From CAYVGO01 sp964450725 (GTDB lineage: Bacteria; Bacteroidota; Bacteroidia; Bacteroidales; UBA932), in assembly GCA_964450725.1 (NCBI GenBank), contig CAYVGO010000019.1, positions 1 to 35,681 on the forward strand: DNA of 35,681 nucleotides, written 5' to 3'. The notes below the pieces were generated by a model. The model saw only the letters and a program-made list of their open reading frames with translations, had not been told where the DNA came from and ran no database searches. Below are positions 34,153-35,681 of the stretch, one piece after another (the first letter of the stretch is position 1; every line of letters starts with the position of its first letter). A program made the position numbers and the translations under genes.

Positions 34153-35406
34153 ATGTACACTAAAATTTTTATATCAAGTTTTTTAGTTGTTCTCACAACC
34201 TGTGTTTGGGGACAACAATTAAGCCTCAGCGATTACAGAAAAAAAGTGCTCGAAGCCGATGAATATTTAAGAATAAGTGATGAGGGTAGAAAGATTGCCA
34301 AAGAAAATAGAAAATCAGCCAAAACAGCTTTGTTACCTCAATTAGATTTTCAGGGTAATTATAATTTTGTCAAATATTTAGATTTTCGACAGTTGAATCC
34401 TCATAACTATGGAGCAAATCTTGTTTTGTCTCAAAATATATACAGCGGCGGTGGAGTCGAAGGACAATACAAAGTCTCAAAATTGCAGGAAAATCAGGCA
34501 GAACAGGGATATGAACTTACCAAAGACCAGTTAGAACAACAATTGGAAAAAGTATACTGGTCAACCTCTGCTTATGCTGAGTTTTATCGTGCTACACAAC
34601 AATTATTGTCTATTACCAATAAACTTTACACACAAGTACAAAATCGATTCGACGACGGTGCAGCCGGAAAAACAGATCTTTTAATGCTATCTACACGGAT
34701 TAAAGAAACCGAAGCCGCCGTCATACAATCCAATCAAAACTACATTCAGTCTCAGCAACTGTTAGCCATGCTGATGGGAGAATCTCCGGAAAGTTATAAT
34801 TATACGCTCGAATCTGTCTTAACTCCGGACACTTTGGTTGCTTTGGCAAGTGTAGATTCTGTTATCATGAACAGACCCGATTATCAACAAGCACTCTTAG
34901 ACGTTGAGATACAGAAAGAATATAAAAAAATAAATATGTCAAAGGTTAATCCTAAAATTGCCATAGGTGCTATGGGAGGATACAATACTCTTTCAACCAA
35001 TAATGACGGTAAACCTTATTTAAATGGGGCACTTTTTGCCAATGTGTCGGTTCCTATTTTTCATTGGAACGATCGTGGAGCCATTCGCTCTGCATCAAAA
35101 GCTGCCATTCTTTCTAAAGAACTTGCCGCGCAACGTGCAGCAGATAATATAGGATTGGAATTATCTAATGCTTTAACAGCCATTACAGAGTCAGAGCGAC
35201 TAATTCAAACGGCAACAGAGAATGTCAAAATAGCAGAAGAGAGTCTTGAACTGGTAACTTTTAGTTACAATGAAGGACAAGTTGCCATTGTTGATGTATT
35301 ATCGACTCAAGTTGCGTGGATTCAATCACAAAACACCCTTATTTCTGCTCATTTAAACTTAAAAATGGCGATAGCCGATTACAAAAAAGCAATCAGTGGC
35401 TTTTAA
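34153..35406 (+). CDS. TolC-family outer-membrane efflux channel, system 2
   Basis: Outer-membrane channel of the second exporter, 417 residues. An ordinary signal peptide (about 1-20, cleaved near VWGQ) is seen, with no lipobox, unlike the system 1 channel. The two OEP repeats are long coiled helices (about 25-215 and 230-415), with ALLPQLDFQGNYN in the first and NEGQVAIVDVLSTQVAWIQSQNTLISAHLNLKMAIADYKKA at the end, the usual TolC pattern. It is the last gene of the operon, followed 65 bases later by a strong intrinsic terminator. Confidence 0.92.
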   Translation: MYTKIFISSFLVVLTTCVWGQQLSLSDYRKKVLEADEYLRISDEGRKIAKENRKSAKTALLPQLDFQGNYNFVKYLDFRQLNPHNYGANLVLSQNIYSGGGVEGQYKVSKLQENQAEQGYELTKDQLEQQLEKVYWSTSAYAEFYRATQQLLSITNKLYTQVQNRFDDGAAGKTDLLMLSTRIKETEAAVIQSNQNYIQSQQLLAMLMGESPESYNYTLESVLTPDTLVALASVDSVIMNRPDYQQALLDVEIQKEYKKINMSKVNPKIAIGAMGGYNTLSTNNDGKPYLNGALFANVSVPIFHWNDRGAIRSASKAAILSKELAAQRAADNIGLELSNALTAITESERLIQTATENVKIAEESLELVTFSYNEGQVAIVDVLSTQVAWIQSQNTLISAHLNLKMAIADYKKAISGF

Positions 35407-35471
35407 ATCATCATCTCTTTTTTCAACAGTACATATTTTTATCAATATTCTATTAGGAATGTAATTTTTAT

Positions 35472-35508
35472 AAAAACCTCAGCGCGGAGAACCTCGTCTG
35501 AGGTTTTT
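35472..35508 (+). terminator. Intrinsic terminator of efflux operon 2
   Basis: AAAAACCTCAG (35472-35482) pairs perfectly with CTGAGGTTTTT (35498-35508), 11 bp around a 15-base loop, and the T-run continues to 35509. The A-run on the left arm makes it usable in both directions. Confidence 0.88.
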
Positions 35509-35520
35509 TATAAAAAATAT

Positions 35521-35681
35521 GTGCGGCGACCCTCTGCTGAGACCTTTTCAGAAAAAAAAGAGTACGCCGACCCTCCGCTGAGACTTTATCAGAAAAAAAA
35601 GAGTGCGGCGACCCTCTGCTGAGATCTTTTCAGAAAAAAAAGAGTGCGGCGACCCTCCGCTGAGACTTTTTCAGAAAAAAA
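35521..35681 (-). repeat. Tandem 41-bp hairpin repeats (array D), running off the window
   Basis: Units start at 35521, 35562, 35603 and 35644, exactly 41 bp apart; the last is cut by the window end. Read on the minus strand, each has a T-run, CTGA-AAAGTC-type sequence, CTCAGCGG (or CTCAGCAG) and GGGTCGCCGCAC, parallel to array C (GAGAAAGTCTCAGCGG followed by a hairpin). Each keeps CTGA-n7-TCAG on the plus strand, and three of the four can pair GCGG with CCGC or the wobble form CTGC; the second unit has ACGC instead. The T-run follows the hairpin on the minus strand, so any terminator action would be on a leftward transcript. Confidence 0.9.

Noticed and set aside
14585..35406. The two efflux operons as a recent duplication
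   Set aside because: Adaptors, pumps and channels differ in length, signal type and key motifs, so they are distinct RND lineages.
1..35681. tRNA, rRNA, integrase, transposase or attachment sites
   Set aside because: I found no cloverleaf, rRNA segment or recognisable recombinase frame on reading both strands; small RNAs cannot be excluded by eye.

Overview
The window comes from a low-GC Bacteroidota chromosome, most likely order Bacteroidales. The evidence is a T9SS-type C-terminal sorting domain on a giant surface protein, a GldA-type ABC ATPase, Bacteroidota-restricted families (DUF4831, DUF6261, Porin_10-like), an Obg without its C-terminal extension, and several promoters matching the Bacteroidota -7 box TAnnTTTG. 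A 100-N scaffold gap at 25152-25251 shows that this is a draft or metagenomic assembly. I saw no rRNA, tRNA, transposase or CRISPR array.

Layout. (1) 1-5157: housekeeping genes waaA (Kdo transferase), adk and obg, with a two-gene type II restriction-modification cassette (DpnM-like GATC adenine methyltransferase plus a PD-(D/E)XK nuclease) between waaA and adk. (2) 5158-10800, minus strand: a 1404-residue T9SS-secreted adhesin-like protein with two GLUG-like halves and five Listeria/Bacteroides repeats, preceded by a DUF6261 gene and a six-unit 42-bp palindromic array. (3) 11199-20629: ftsK, then a divergent AraC-type regulator next to an RND efflux system (adaptor, AcrB-like pump, OprM/NodT-like lipoprotein channel). 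A perfect 18-bp stem lies between pump and channel. (4) 20722-22656, minus strand: groS-groL. (5) 22920-29735: Porin_10-like barrel protein, a terminator-like repeat array that contains the assembly gap, gldA, hisS, a DUF4831 lipoprotein/exported protein and kdsB. (6) 30009-35406: a second complete RND efflux operon (adaptor, pump, TolC) with an operator-like palindrome over its promoter but no local regulator, ending in a strong terminator and another repeat array that runs off the window.

How it fits together. Much of the window concerns the Gram-negative envelope: Kdo supply and attachment (kdsB, waaA), two tripartite drug-type exporters, a porin-like barrel protein and a T9SS surface protein.

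The least explained material is non-coding. A family of about 41-42-bp tandem units, each built from small hairpins plus an A/T tract, occurs at three intergenic loci (10474-10725, 24991-25330, 35521-35681), in opposite orientations at the last two. By eye the window holds 33 GATC sites, 9 of them in the 2.1-kb restriction-modification segment. The rest is therefore several-fold poorer in GATC than base composition predicts, which suggests that the cassette is newer than the GATC avoidance around it.
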